Source: Pigmentiphaga sp. H8 (GTDB lineage Bacteria; Pseudomonadota; Gammaproteobacteria; Burkholderiales; Burkholderiaceae_B). Taken from it: a DNA stretch of 64,000 nt. Position numbers and translations under genes: made by a program. The first letter of the stretch is position 1. Each line of letters starts with the position of its first letter. Location: assembly GCF_003854895.1 (NCBI RefSeq), contig NZ_CP033966.1:434001-498000 (forward strand), in the 5' to 3' direction. The notes beneath the pieces were generated by a model. That model worked only from the letters and a program-made list of their open reading frames with translations, did no database searches and was not told the DNA's origin. Shown here in pieces: positions 32,161 to 40,704 of the stretch.

Positions 32161-33072
32161 TCAGCGCGCGAATTCCGTTGCCGCCCAGACGGCTTCGACC
32201 ACGTCGGCCTGGCGGGCGCGGGGCCGGTACAGCCGGACTTCGAACGGGACTTCGTCGCTGCGGCCGCCCAGGACCACCATGTTGCGGCGCTGGCAATCGG
32301 CCGCCACCATGGACCAGGGCAGCCATGCGACGCCCAGGCCCTTCTTGACGAATTCGTAGACGGCGTCGGCCGAGTCGCAGCGCAGGAACACGTTCATGCC
32401 CGCCAGCGGATTGCGCTCGAAATGCTCGCTCAGCAGCCGCTCCATGGACAGGCCGATGCCGTAGGCGATCAGCGGCGTTGCCTGGCTGGCCCCGATCAGG
32501 CTGTAGCGGGGCTTGCCCTGCGCATCGGCCACGCTGACCGGCACCAGTTTTTCCGTGGACAGCGTCAGGTGGCGATAGCGGTGGCCGTTCAGCGGCACCG
32601 ACAGCGCACGGTGTTCGTAGCAGCACAGCATGTCGACCTTGCTTTGCTCCAGCATGCCGGCAAGGTCGGAGGTCGCGCCGGTGATGATGTCGATCTGCGC
32701 CTTGCCGCGCAGCGGGCTGCGCGGCATGTGCGTGATGCGGGCCAGCCAGTCGGCCACCAGGGTGCGGGCCAGCGTGCGGCCCGTGCCTATGCGCAGGCTC
32801 ATGCCCTGGTTGGTGCCGTGGCGCTGGATTTGCGAGCGGGCGTTGGCGACGCTTTCGACCGTGCGTTCGGCGGTCTTGAGCATGACCTCGCCCTCGGGGG
32901 TGAGCTGGACCGGCGTGCGATTGCGTTCCACCAGCGGCGAGCCGGCCCAGACTTCCAGCGCGCGGATGCGGCGGCCGAAGGCGGGGTGGGTGACGTGCCG
33001 CATTTCGGCGGCGCGCACGAAGCTCTGCGTCCGGGCGAGCGCGATGAGGTCTTCGAAAAGTTTGAGGTCCAT
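32161..33072 (-). CDS. LysR-family transcriptional regulator
   Basis: A 303-residue LysR protein: MDLKLFEDLIALARTQSFVR at the start, helix-turn-helix RAAEMRHVTHPAFGRRIRAL near residues 20-39, then an effector domain with GTGRTLARTLV and RCDSADAVYEFVKKGLGVAWLP. It lies about 200 bp upstream of, and in line with, the Bug/aspartoacylase pair, so it may be that unit's activator, though it could also act on the aap operon whose last gene ends 100 bp away. Confidence 0.9.
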   Translation of the reverse strand: MDLKLFEDLIALARTQSFVRAAEMRHVTHPAFGRRIRALEVWAGSPLVERNRTPVQLTPEGEVMLKTAERTVESVANARSQIQRHGTNQGMSLRIGTGRTLARTLVADWLARITHMPRSPLRGKAQIDIITGATSDLAGMLEQSKVDMLCCYEHRALSVPLNGHRYRHLTLSTEKLVPVSVADAQGKPRYSLIGASQATPLIAYGIGLSMERLLSEHFERNPLAGMNVFLRCDSADAVYEFVKKGLGVAWLPWSMVAADCQRRNMVVLGGRSDEVPFEVRLYRPRARQADVVEAVWAATEFAR

Positions 33073-33172
33073 GAGTTCCGGATTTTAATGCCTCGGGATG
33101 CTCATCCCCGACAGGCTTGCTCAATCGTAATAATTGGGCGTTTCGGGTTCATGGCGCCGCCGCCGGGTCGGA

Positions 33173-33919
33173 TCAGTGCAGGATCTGGCTCAGGAACAGG
33201 CGGGTGCGGTCGTTGCGCGGGTTCGAGAAAAAGGCCTCGGGCGTGTTCTGTTCGACGATCTGGCCCTGGTCCATGAAGATCACGCGGTCCGCCACCTGCC
33301 GGGCGAAACCCATCTCGTGCGTCACGCACAGCATGGTGATGCCGGTCTCGGCAAGCGAGGTCATCACGTCCAGCACTTCCTTGACCATCTCCGGATCGAG
33401 CGCCGAGGTCGGCTCGTCGAACAGGATGATCTTGGGCGACATGCACAGCGATCGCGCGATGGCCACCCGCTGCTGCTGCCCGCCCGAGAGCTGTCCCGGG
33501 TACTTGTGCGCCTGCTCCGGAATGCGCACGCGCTCCAGGTACTGCATGGCGGCGGCCTCGGCCTGGGCCTTGGGCTGCTTGAGCACCCAGATCGGGCCCA
33601 GCGTCAGGTTCTGCAGGACGGTCAGGTGGGGAAACAGGTTGAAGTGCTGGAACACCATGCCCACTTCCCGCCGGATCGCCTCGATGTCCTTCAGGTCGCT
33701 GGTCAGCTCGATGCCGCCCACGGCGATGCGGCCCTGCTGGTGTTCCTCCAGGCGGTTGATGCAGCGGATCAGCGTCGATTTGCCGGAGCCGGAAGGCCCG
33801 CAGATGACGATGCGTTCGCCGCGCTCCACGGCAAGGTCGATGTCGCGCAGCACCTGGTACTTGCCGAACCATTTGCTGACGCCTTCCATTTGTATGATCG
33901 GCTGCGTGGATGAGGACAT
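33173..33919 (-). CDS. aapP: General L-amino-acid ABC transporter ATP-binding protein
   Basis: A 248-residue polar amino-acid ABC ATPase. The ATG at 33917-33919 is chosen (GGAAA 7 bp upstream); an in-frame ATG eight codons further out is possible. Walker A is GPSGSGKSTLIRCINRLE, the Q-loop VFQHFNLFPHLTV, the signature LSGGQQQRVAIARSL, Walker B IILFDEPTSALDPEMV, with switch His in VTHEMGFAR. Last gene of aapJQMP, 20 bp after aapM. Confidence 0.95.
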   Translation of the reverse strand: MSSSTQPIIQMEGVSKWFGKYQVLRDIDLAVERGERIVICGPSGSGKSTLIRCINRLEEHQQGRIAVGGIELTSDLKDIEAIRREVGMVFQHFNLFPHLTVLQNLTLGPIWVLKQPKAQAEAAAMQYLERVRIPEQAHKYPGQLSGGQQQRVAIARSLCMSPKIILFDEPTSALDPEMVKEVLDVMTSLAETGITMLCVTHEMGFARQVADRVIFMDQGQIVEQNTPEAFFSNPRNDRTRLFLSQILH

Positions 33920-33939
33920 GGCGGGTTTCCTGTCGGAGA

Positions 33940-35070
33940 TCATCGTTCCCGGTCCGTGCGCAGGCGCTTCTCCAGCGATTGGCTGTAGCGCGACATCGCG
34001 AAGCAGAACACGAAGTAGATGGCGGCGATGAACAGATAGGCCTCGACCGAGAAACCCGGCCAGGCAGCATCGGCCAGCGAGGCCTTGGCCGACTGGGTGA
34101 GGTCGAAGATGCCGATGATCACCACCAGCGAGGTGTCCTTGAACACCAGGATGAACATGCTGACCAGCGGCGCGATGATGGTCTTGAGCGCCTGCGGCAG
34201 GATGATCAGGCGCATTTGCTGCCAGTAGCCCAGGCCGATCGAGTCGGCGCCCTCGTACTGGCCCCTGGGGATGGCCTGCAGGCCGCCGCGCACCAGTTCG
34301 GCCAGGTAGGCGGCGGCGAACAGGATGATGGCGATCTGCGCGCGCAGCAGCTTGTCTATGCTCATGCCTTCCGGCAGGAACAGCGGCAGCATGACCGAGG
34401 ACATGAACAGCAGGCTGATCAGCGGCACGCCGCGTATCAGTTCGATGTAGACCACGCACAGGGCCTTGATGGCGGGCAGGCGCGAGCGGCGCCCCAGCGC
34501 CAGCAGCACGCCCAGCGGAAAGGCCAGGCCCATGCCGAAGGTCGCCAGGATCAGCGTCAGCGGCAGGCCGCCCCACAGCGTGTTTTCGACGTATTGCAGG
34601 CCCAGCACGCCACCCCACATCAGGATGCCGGTGGCCGTCAGCGCGACGATCCAGATCAGCGCCAGCCAGCGGTTCCAGAAGCGGCGCAGGCAACTGGCCA
34701 CGACGGCGCCGATCAGCAGCGCGCTGGCCAGCAGCGGGCGCCATTGTTCGTCGTAGGGATACAGGCCGAACAGGATCAGCCGGTGCTTCTCGGCGATGAA
34801 GGCCCAGCACGCGCCGCCGGCCTCGCGGCATTCCTGCGCCGACGAGGCGACGAAGGTCGCGCGTACCAGCCCCCATTCCACCAGCGCCGGCACGATCATC
34901 AGCAGCAGCCAAGCCACCAGCAGCGTCAGTACGACGTTCAACGGAGACGAGAAGAGGCCCCCCCCTACGCGCTTCGCGCGCCCCCCAGGGGGCGGCGCTG
35001 GCGGACCGGCGGAGCCGGATCCGCGGCGCTCTGGAGCAGAGTCATCGTCGATGAAGGACGCCGCCTCCAT
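33940..35070 (-). CDS. aapM: General L-amino-acid ABC transporter permease AapM
   Basis: A 376-residue inner-membrane permease. A hydrophilic N-terminus (residues 1-40) precedes the first membrane helix at LNVVLTLLVAWLLLMIVPAL. A loop with two cysteines (AQECREAGGACWAF) follows, as usual for AapM/BztC. The permease core has LIRGVPLISLLFM and the EAA loop GADSIGLGYWQQMRLIILPQ. Residues about 14-38 are encoded by a G+C-rich dispersed repeat (34957-35030), giving a Pro/Gly/Arg-rich stretch unlike the rest. The ATG overlaps the aapQ stop by one base. Confidence 0.93.
   Translation of the reverse strand: MEAASFIDDDSAPERRGSGSAGPPAPPPGGRAKRVGGGLFSSPLNVVLTLLVAWLLLMIVPALVEWGLVRATFVASSAQECREAGGACWAFIAEKHRLILFGLYPYDEQWRPLLASALLIGAVVASCLRRFWNRWLALIWIVALTATGILMWGGVLGLQYVENTLWGGLPLTLILATFGMGLAFPLGVLLALGRRSRLPAIKALCVVYIELIRGVPLISLLFMSSVMLPLFLPEGMSIDKLLRAQIAIILFAAAYLAELVRGGLQAIPRGQYEGADSIGLGYWQQMRLIILPQALKTIIAPLVSMFILVFKDTSLVVIIGIFDLTQSAKASLADAAWPGFSVEAYLFIAAIYFVFCFAMSRYSQSLEKRLRTDRER
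34957..35030. repeat. G+C-rich dispersed repeat inside the aapM coding sequence
   Basis: The 74-bp unit reads CCCCCTACGCGCTTCGCGCG, then CCCCCCAGGGGGCG, then GGACCGGCGGAGCCGGATCC. It contains two hairpins: CGCCCCC/GGGGGCG and GCGGA-CCGGC/GCCGG-ATCCGC. Its first half resembles the element after ftsY (3959-4046). In other places this type is intergenic; here it is read through in frame as the N-terminal tail of AapM. Confidence 0.65.
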
Positions 35071-36224
35071 TAGCGTTCTACCAATGCCATGCGGCGGTTA
35101 TACAGGTTCATCAGCACCGATATCGTCAAGCTGACCGCCAGGTACACGGCCATGATGATCAGCACGCCCTCGATCGCCTGGCCGGTCTGGTTCAACGTCG
35201 TGTTGGCGATCGAGACGATGTCCGGATAGCCGATGGCGACGGCCAGCGAGCTGTTCTTGGTCAGGTTCAGGTACTGGCTGGTGACGGGCGGGATGATGAC
35301 CCGCAGCGCCTGGGGCAGCACGACCAGCCGCAGGACCTTGCTGCGCCGCAGGCCCAGGGACTCGGCGGCTTCCCACTGGCCGCGGTTCACGGACTGGATG
35401 CCGGCGCGCACGACTTCGGCGATGAAGGCCGCCGTATAGATCACGAGCCCGAACAGCAGGGCCGTGAACTCGGGGGTGAGCGTGGCGCCGCCCGTGAAGC
35501 CGAATCCTTGCAGGTGGGGCACGTCGAACTGCATGGGCGCGCCGCCCGCCAGCCAGCCCGCCAGCGGCAGTCCGACCAGCAGCGCGACGACCCAGTGGGC
35601 GATGGGGCGCACGTCCCCGCTGTGCTGCTGGCGCCGCCGCATCCAGTGCGCCAGCGCCAGCGATAGCGCGACCGCCAGGCCGAAGCCCGCCGCGGCCAGA
35701 TCGAAGCCCAGGTGGTCGGCTGGCAGCGGCAGCTTGATGCCGCGATTGGACAGGAACACGCCGGGCAGGAGCTCCAGCGCCTGGCGGGCCGGGGGCAGGG
35801 TCTCGGTGACCAGCGCATACCAGAGGAAGAGCTGCAACAGCAGCGGCGTGTTGCGCATCAGCTCGACGTACACCGACGCCAGCCGTGCCACCAGCCAGTT
35901 GCGCGACAGGCGCGCGATGCCCACCACCGTGCCCAGGATGGTGGCCAGCACGATGCCGGCCGCCGCCACGCGCAGCGTGTTCAGCAGGCCCACCAGGATG
36001 GCCCGCGCGTAGGTGTCCTGCGGGTCGTAGCGGATGGGGGCCTCGCCGATGGCGAAGCCCGCCTCGCGCCCTAGGAAGCCGAAGCCCGACGAGATGTTGC
36101 GGGCCGCCAGATTGGCCAGCGTGTTCGAGACCAGGAACCAGGCCAGCCCGGCGACGGCGGCCAGGGCCAGGGCCTGGTACACCGTCGACCGGACGGAGGG
36201 ATTGCTCCAGCTCAACCGGGACAT
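35070..36224 (-). CDS. aapQ: General L-amino-acid ABC transporter permease AapQ
   Basis: A 384-residue permease with about eight membrane segments. Seen: TVYQALALAAVAGLAWFLVS near the N-terminus, GFGFLGREAGFAIGEAPIRY and DPQDTYARAILVGLLNTLRV typical of AapQ/BztB, then YVELMRNTPLLLQLFLWYAL and the EAA loop AAESLGLRRSKVLRLVVLPQ. The length of about 380 residues separates this class from ordinary 220-residue His/Glu/Gln permeases. It lies 7 bp after aapJ and overlaps aapM by one base. Confidence 0.94.
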   Translation of the reverse strand: MSRLSWSNPSVRSTVYQALALAAVAGLAWFLVSNTLANLAARNISSGFGFLGREAGFAIGEAPIRYDPQDTYARAILVGLLNTLRVAAAGIVLATILGTVVGIARLSRNWLVARLASVYVELMRNTPLLLQLFLWYALVTETLPPARQALELLPGVFLSNRGIKLPLPADHLGFDLAAAGFGLAVALSLALAHWMRRRQQHSGDVRPIAHWVVALLVGLPLAGWLAGGAPMQFDVPHLQGFGFTGGATLTPEFTALLFGLVIYTAAFIAEVVRAGIQSVNRGQWEAAESLGLRRSKVLRLVVLPQALRVIIPPVTSQYLNLTKNSSLAVAIGYPDIVSIANTTLNQTGQAIEGVLIIMAVYLAVSLTISVLMNLYNRRMALVER

Positions 36225-36231
36225 GCGCGCG

Positions 36232-37251
36232 TCAGCGGATGGGCAATGCGTACATCAGGCCGCCCTTGGTCCAGAGGGCGTTGGCGCCGCGCTGCATTTT
36301 CAAGGGGCTGCCCTGGCCGAGGTTGCGCTCGAAGCTCTCGCCGTAGTTGCCGACCTGCTTGACGATGTTGTAGGCCCACTTCTCGTCCACGCCCAGGTTC
36401 TTGCCGGCGCCGGGCGTCACGCCCAGGATGCGCTGCACGTTGGGATTGGCGCTCTTGGCCATTTCATCGACGTTCTTGGACGTGATGCCGTATTCCTCGG
36501 CCTCGATCATCGCGTTCAGCGTCCACCGGACGATGGCCGCCCACTGTTCGTCGCCCCGGCGCACCATGGGTCCCAGCGGTTCCTTCGAGATCAGCTCGGG
36601 CAGCACGACATAGTCGTCCGGGTTGGACAGCTTGGTGGTGCGGATCACGTTCAGCGCCGAGATGTCGGTGGTGTAGGCGTCGCAGCGGCCCGCGGCGAAG
36701 GCGCGGACCAGTTCGTCGAACTTGTCGATGACCACGGGCTTGAACGTCATCTTGTTGGCGCGGAACCAGTCGGCCAGGTTCAGTTCGGTGGTGGTGCCCG
36801 GTTGCAGGCAGATGGCCGCCTGGTTGAGTTCCTTCGCGCTCTTGACGCCCAGCTTCTTCGATACCAGGATCCCCTGGCCATCATAGAAGTTCACGCCCAC
36901 GCCGGTCAGGCCCAGCGCCGCGTCCCGCTGCAGCGTGATGGAGGTGTTGCGGGGCAGGACGTCGACCTCGCCCGACTGCAGCGCGGTGAAGCGCTGCTGG
37001 GTATTGAGCGGGGTCAGCTTGAACTTGGTGGCGTCGCCGAACAGCGCGGCCGCGACGGCCTTGCACAGGTCCACGTCGATGCCGGTCCAGTTGCCCTTGC
37101 TGTCGGGGTTGCTGAAACCGGCCACGCCGGTCGAGACGCCGCACTGCACGAAGCCCTTCTTCTTGACGGCGTCCAGCGTGGGGCCGGCGTGGGCGGCATG
37201 CGCGGCGCCCAGCATCAGGGCGGCGGCGAGGAAGGTTTTCAGTGCTTTCAT
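36232..37251 (-). CDS. aapJ: General L-amino-acid ABC transporter substrate-binding protein
   Basis: A 339-residue periplasmic receptor of the AapJ/BztA type. ATG 37249-37251 has AAGGAG 7 bp upstream and is followed by the signal peptide MKALKTFLAAALMLGAAHAA. Mature protein: AVKKKGFVQCGVSTGVAGFS, GIDVDLCKAVAAALFGD, TALQSGEVDVLPRNTSITLQ, CLQPGTTTELNLADWF, FAAGRCDAYTTDISAL and LGPMVRRGDEQW. Two cysteine pairs probably form disulphides, as in the family. First gene of the aapJQMP operon, divergent from ftsE with about 145 bp between the starts. Confidence 0.95.
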   Translation of the reverse strand: MKALKTFLAAALMLGAAHAAHAGPTLDAVKKKGFVQCGVSTGVAGFSNPDSKGNWTGIDVDLCKAVAAALFGDATKFKLTPLNTQQRFTALQSGEVDVLPRNTSITLQRDAALGLTGVGVNFYDGQGILVSKKLGVKSAKELNQAAICLQPGTTTELNLADWFRANKMTFKPVVIDKFDELVRAFAAGRCDAYTTDISALNVIRTTKLSNPDDYVVLPELISKEPLGPMVRRGDEQWAAIVRWTLNAMIEAEEYGITSKNVDEMAKSANPNVQRILGVTPGAGKNLGVDEKWAYNIVKQVGNYGESFERNLGQGSPLKMQRGANALWTKGGLMYALPIR

Positions 37252-37396
37252 GGCGGGCTCCTTGCGCGGACGGCCCTGGACTATAAAGCATCGCCGGCCA
37301 CGGCCTCCTTGGGGAAACGTACCGTAGCATGTGTTCGGTATGATGAAAACCTCGGGGCCTGTCGCCTCCGGACGGCCCAGGTTATATTTCGACCTC

Positions 37397-38092
37397 ATGA
37401 TCGAATTCCAGCAAGTCTACAAATCCTATGGCCGCGGCATCGATACGCTGGCCGACGTGACCTTCGGCATCGCCCAGGGCGAATTCGTCTTCGTCTCCGG
37501 CCCTTCCGGGGCGGGCAAGTCGACCCTGCTGAAGCTCATCGCGGGGCTGGACGTCCCCAACCGGGGCACCGTCCTGGTCAACGGGAAGAACGTCGGCAAG
37601 CTGCCCGGCCGTTTCCGCCCCTACCTGCGGCGCGCCATCGGCACCATCCTGCAGGACGTGCACCTGTTGAGCGACCGCAGCGCCTTCGAGAACGTGATGC
37701 TGCCTCTTACCGTGACCGGCCATTCGCGCGCGGCCGCCGCCAAGCGCGCGCACGCCGCCATCGAGCGGGTCGGCCTGTCGGGCAAGGACAGGCTGCGGCC
37801 GCAGGAGCTGTCCGGCGGCGACCAGCAGCGGCTGGCCATCGCGCGGGCCATCGTCAACCGTCCCGGCCTGTTGATCGCCGACGAACCCACCGCCAACCTG
37901 GATCGCGAGAGCGCCCGCCGCATCGTCGAGGTCTTCCGCGACTTCAACCGCGTGGGGGTGACCACGATCCTGGCCACGCACGACGAAAGCCTGATCACCG
38001 ACTACGCCACGCGCGTGCTGCTGGTCAAGGAAGGCCGGGTCACCGACGGCGGCAAGCGCACGCCGCGGCTGGGCGGGGAGGTCCTGGCATGA
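37397..38092 (+). CDS. ftsE: Cell-division ABC ATPase FtsE
   Basis: A 231-residue ATPase that with FtsX controls septal peptidoglycan hydrolases and helps divisome assembly. The ATG at 37397 starts MIEFQQVYKSYGRGIDTLAD. Walker A is SGPSGAGKSTLLKLIAGL, the signature LSGGDQQRLAIARAI and Walker B LLIADEPTANLDRES, then THDESLITDY. The stop overlaps the ftsX ATG by 4 bp. In E. coli it directly follows ftsY; here 33.4 kb intervene. Confidence 0.96.
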   Translation: MIEFQQVYKSYGRGIDTLADVTFGIAQGEFVFVSGPSGAGKSTLLKLIAGLDVPNRGTVLVNGKNVGKLPGRFRPYLRRAIGTILQDVHLLSDRSAFENVMLPLTVTGHSRAAAAKRAHAAIERVGLSGKDRLRPQELSGGDQQRLAIARAIVNRPGLLIADEPTANLDRESARRIVEVFRDFNRVGVTTILATHDESLITDYATRVLLVKEGRVTDGGKRTPRLGGEVLA

Positions 38093-38994
38093 GCCCCCTG
38101 ATCCGCCAACATCGCTACGCGCTGGGCGTGACCCTGCGCCGGCTGCTGTCGCAGCCGTTCTCGTCCGTCGCCAACATCCTCGTCATCACGCTGGCGCTGG
38201 CCATTCCCCTCTTGGGCGCGGCGGCGCTGATGTCGCTGCGGCCGGTGGCCAGCCACCTGACGGCCGATCCCGAGATGACCGTCTTCATGGAGGTCAGCGC
38301 CACGCCGGCCGAGACCGGCGCCGTGGCCGACCGGATCCGGCGCGACCACGCCAGCGAGATTCAGGCCCTGCGTGTGATCAGCCGCGACCGGGCCCTGTCC
38401 GAGCTCAAGGCCAACCCGGCCTACGCCCAGGCCCTGGCGGTGCTGCCCGACAACCCTCTGCCCGACGCCATCGTGGTAACGCTGGAAGGCGAGGACCTGG
38501 CCCAGCGGTCGGCCAAGCTCGCCGCCCTGTGGAAGACCTGGGCCAAGGTCGACATGGTGCAGGTGGACAGCGCCTGGGTGCAGCGGCTGGAGGCCATCCT
38601 GCGCTTCGCCCGCGCGAGCCTGCTGTTCCTGGCCCTGGTGGTGGCGGTGGCCGTGCTGGCGGCAGTGTTCAACACCGTGCGCATGCAGGCCCTGTCCCAG
38701 CGCGAGGAAATCGGCGTCGCGCGGCTGGTGGGCGCCACCGAGTCCTTCGTGCGGCGGCCTTTCCTGTACCTGGGGGCGATCAGTTGCGGCGTGGCGGCGT
38801 TGGCCGCGATCGGGCTGGTGGCCGTGGTGCTGGATCCGCTCAATGCCGCGCTGGCGGACCTGGCCCGCACCTACGGGACCGAATTCGCGCTGCGCCTGCC
38901 GCAGTGGGAATGGCTGGCGGCGTTCGTGGTCGGGGTGGCCCTGCTGGGGGCGCTGTCGGCGCGCTGGTCGGTCACCCGGAATACCCGCTTCTGA
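38089..38994 (+). CDS. ftsX: Cell-division permease-like protein FtsX
   Basis: A 301-residue membrane partner of FtsE. A short basic cytoplasmic N-terminus precedes the first helix (VANILVITLALAIPLLGAAA, residues about 24-45). A periplasmic domain (about 46-165) follows, then three helices, LLFLALVVAVAVLAAVFNTV, YLGAISCGVAALAAIGLVAV and WLAAFVVGVALLGALSARWS. QREEIGVARLVGATESFVRRPF is the conserved FtsX cytoplasmic loop. Normal length for a betaproteobacterial FtsX. Confidence 0.95.
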   Translation: MSPLIRQHRYALGVTLRRLLSQPFSSVANILVITLALAIPLLGAAALMSLRPVASHLTADPEMTVFMEVSATPAETGAVADRIRRDHASEIQALRVISRDRALSELKANPAYAQALAVLPDNPLPDAIVVTLEGEDLAQRSAKLAALWKTWAKVDMVQVDSAWVQRLEAILRFARASLLFLALVVAVAVLAAVFNTVRMQALSQREEIGVARLVGATESFVRRPFLYLGAISCGVAALAAIGLVAVVLDPLNAALADLARTYGTEFALRLPQWEWLAAFVVGVALLGALSARWSVTRNTRF

Positions 38995-39081
38995 TTTCGT
39001 CGTGGCGGCACGGGCTGCCGCGGTCGAGAATTGTGACGGTCAGATGACCTGTCATCATTTTCGGGGGCGGCGAGCTCTACC

Positions 39082-40704
39082 ATGTCGGGAATTTCCCGTC
39101 ATCGCTCGCTTTCCGCCCTCATGCTAGAACAAGAACTCAAGTTTTCCGTCCCCTGGGCCGCGCGCAAGGCTGTCGCCGGCCAGGTCGTTTCCCTGTCATC
39201 CGCGCCCCGCACGCATCTGCGCGCGATGTACTTCGACACCCCCGACAGGCAACTGGCCCGCCAACGCGCGGCGATCCGGCTGCGCCAGGAAGGCCGCAAG
39301 TGGGTGCAGACCTTCAAGATGGCCGGTGCCGACGCCATGTCCCGCGTCGAACTGAACCATCCCAGTCCCGGCCGGGCCCTGGACCTGTCCGTCTACGCCG
39401 GCACGCCGGCCGAAGCGGTGCTGGCGGGGCTGGGCGCCGGGTTGGGTGTGCGCTACGAGACCGACGTCTGGCGCAAGACGGCCGCGGTGCGCACCCGCGC
39501 GGGTTCGGTGGAGGTGGCCTACGATGTGGGCACGATCCGGGCGCAGGGACTGGAGCTGCCGGTGTGCGAGCTGGAGTTCGAGCTGATGTCCGGGCGGCCC
39601 CAGGCGCTGTTCATCGTGGCCGGCCGCTGGCTGGCCCGGCACGGCCTGGTGCTGGACCTGCGCAGCAAAGCCGAGCGCGGCGACGGGCTGGCCAATGCCG
39701 CAGCCCGCATCGCCGCCGCGCCGCTGGACGAACGGCCCCAGGTCAGGGAAGCGGAGATCGCCGCGTTCTGGGCGCCGCGCTTTGCCACCGGGATCGGGCT
39801 GGGCCAGGACGAGACGCCCGATCAGGCGCTGGCCGCGATGACCGCTGAATGCTTCGAGCAGATCGCTCGCAACGCGGCGCCGCTGGCGGCAGCCGACGCG
39901 CCTCCCGGGGTACGGCTGGGGGGCGCCGAACACGTGCACCAGTTGCGTGTCGGCATGCGCCGGCTGCGCTCGGCATGGAAGCTGCTGGACGGCAATGCCG
40001 AATTGCCCCCGGCGGCGTTGCAGGAGGGGGCGCGCCGGCACTTCGCCGACTTCGGCCGGGTCCGCGACCAGGACGTCATGGGCGGCGAGGTCCTGTCCAC
40101 GCTGGTCGATGCCGGCATGCCGCCCCTGGCGTGGCAGCCGGAGGCCGGGCCCGATGCGGCCACCCTGGCATCGTCCGTGGACTTCCAGTCGTGGCTGCTG
40201 GGCCTCCTGGCCTGGAACGTGGGCATACGCGAGCCGGCTCCCAGCCTGCCCATGGCCGGCGGGCTGCCGGCGGCCGAACCGGCGGCGCCCGCGCCGGCGC
40301 GTCCCGTCCGCCTTGCGCGCGCGGTCACGCCGCGCCTGGACAAGTGGCACCGCCGGCTGGTCCGCGAGGGACGCCATTTCGTGCGTCTGGAAGACGAGCG
40401 CCGCCACGCCCTGCGCAAGCTGGCCAAGCGCCTGCGCTACGGGCTGGCCCTGTCGGCGCCCCTGTACCGGGCGGCGCGCGTGCGGGCCTATCGCAGGCAG
40501 CTTTCGGCGCTGCAGGACATCCTGGGCGAGATCAACGACCTGGTCGTGGCGCGCACGCACTATGCCTCGCTGGCCGACGCGCATTCCCAGGCCTGGTTCG
40601 CGCTGGGATGGATCGCCGCCCGGCTGCGCGAGCTGGAGGTCCAGGCCGAGACGGCCTTCGGCGCGCTGGCCGAGGTCAGGGTGCCCTGGAAGGCCCGGCG
40701 GTGA
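39082..40704 (+). CDS. CYTH and CHAD domain-containing protein
   Basis: A 540-residue cytosolic protein. The N-terminal CYTH domain (about 14-215) starts with the E-x-E-x-K motif EQELK and contains triphosphate-tunnel residues such as RAAIRLRQEG and WVQTFKMAG; such domains hydrolyse inorganic triphosphate. The CHAD domain (about 265-535) is an all-helical polyphosphate binder with basic His/Arg helices HQLRVGMRRLRSAWKLL (near 286) and ALRKLAKRLRYGLAL (near 443). Start ATG 39082 has GGCGAG 7 bp upstream; ATG 39121 would place EQELK at residue 3. Its 3' end overlaps the convergent racemase-like gene by 29 bp. Confidence 0.9.
   Translation: MSGISRHRSLSALMLEQELKFSVPWAARKAVAGQVVSLSSAPRTHLRAMYFDTPDRQLARQRAAIRLRQEGRKWVQTFKMAGADAMSRVELNHPSPGRALDLSVYAGTPAEAVLAGLGAGLGVRYETDVWRKTAAVRTRAGSVEVAYDVGTIRAQGLELPVCELEFELMSGRPQALFIVAGRWLARHGLVLDLRSKAERGDGLANAAARIAAAPLDERPQVREAEIAAFWAPRFATGIGLGQDETPDQALAAMTAECFEQIARNAAPLAAADAPPGVRLGGAEHVHQLRVGMRRLRSAWKLLDGNAELPPAALQEGARRHFADFGRVRDQDVMGGEVLSTLVDAGMPPLAWQPEAGPDAATLASSVDFQSWLLGLLAWNVGIREPAPSLPMAGGLPAAEPAAPAPARPVRLARAVTPRLDKWHRRLVREGRHFVRLEDERRHALRKLAKRLRYGLALSAPLYRAARVRAYRRQLSALQDILGEINDLVVARTHYASLADAHSQAWFALGWIAARLRELEVQAETAFGALAEVRVPWKARR

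Noticed and set aside
33910..35073. A 387-codon plus-strand frame opposite aapM
   Set aside because: Gln/Arg/His-rich antisense translation; aapM has clear permease motifs and overlaps its neighbours as in an operon.
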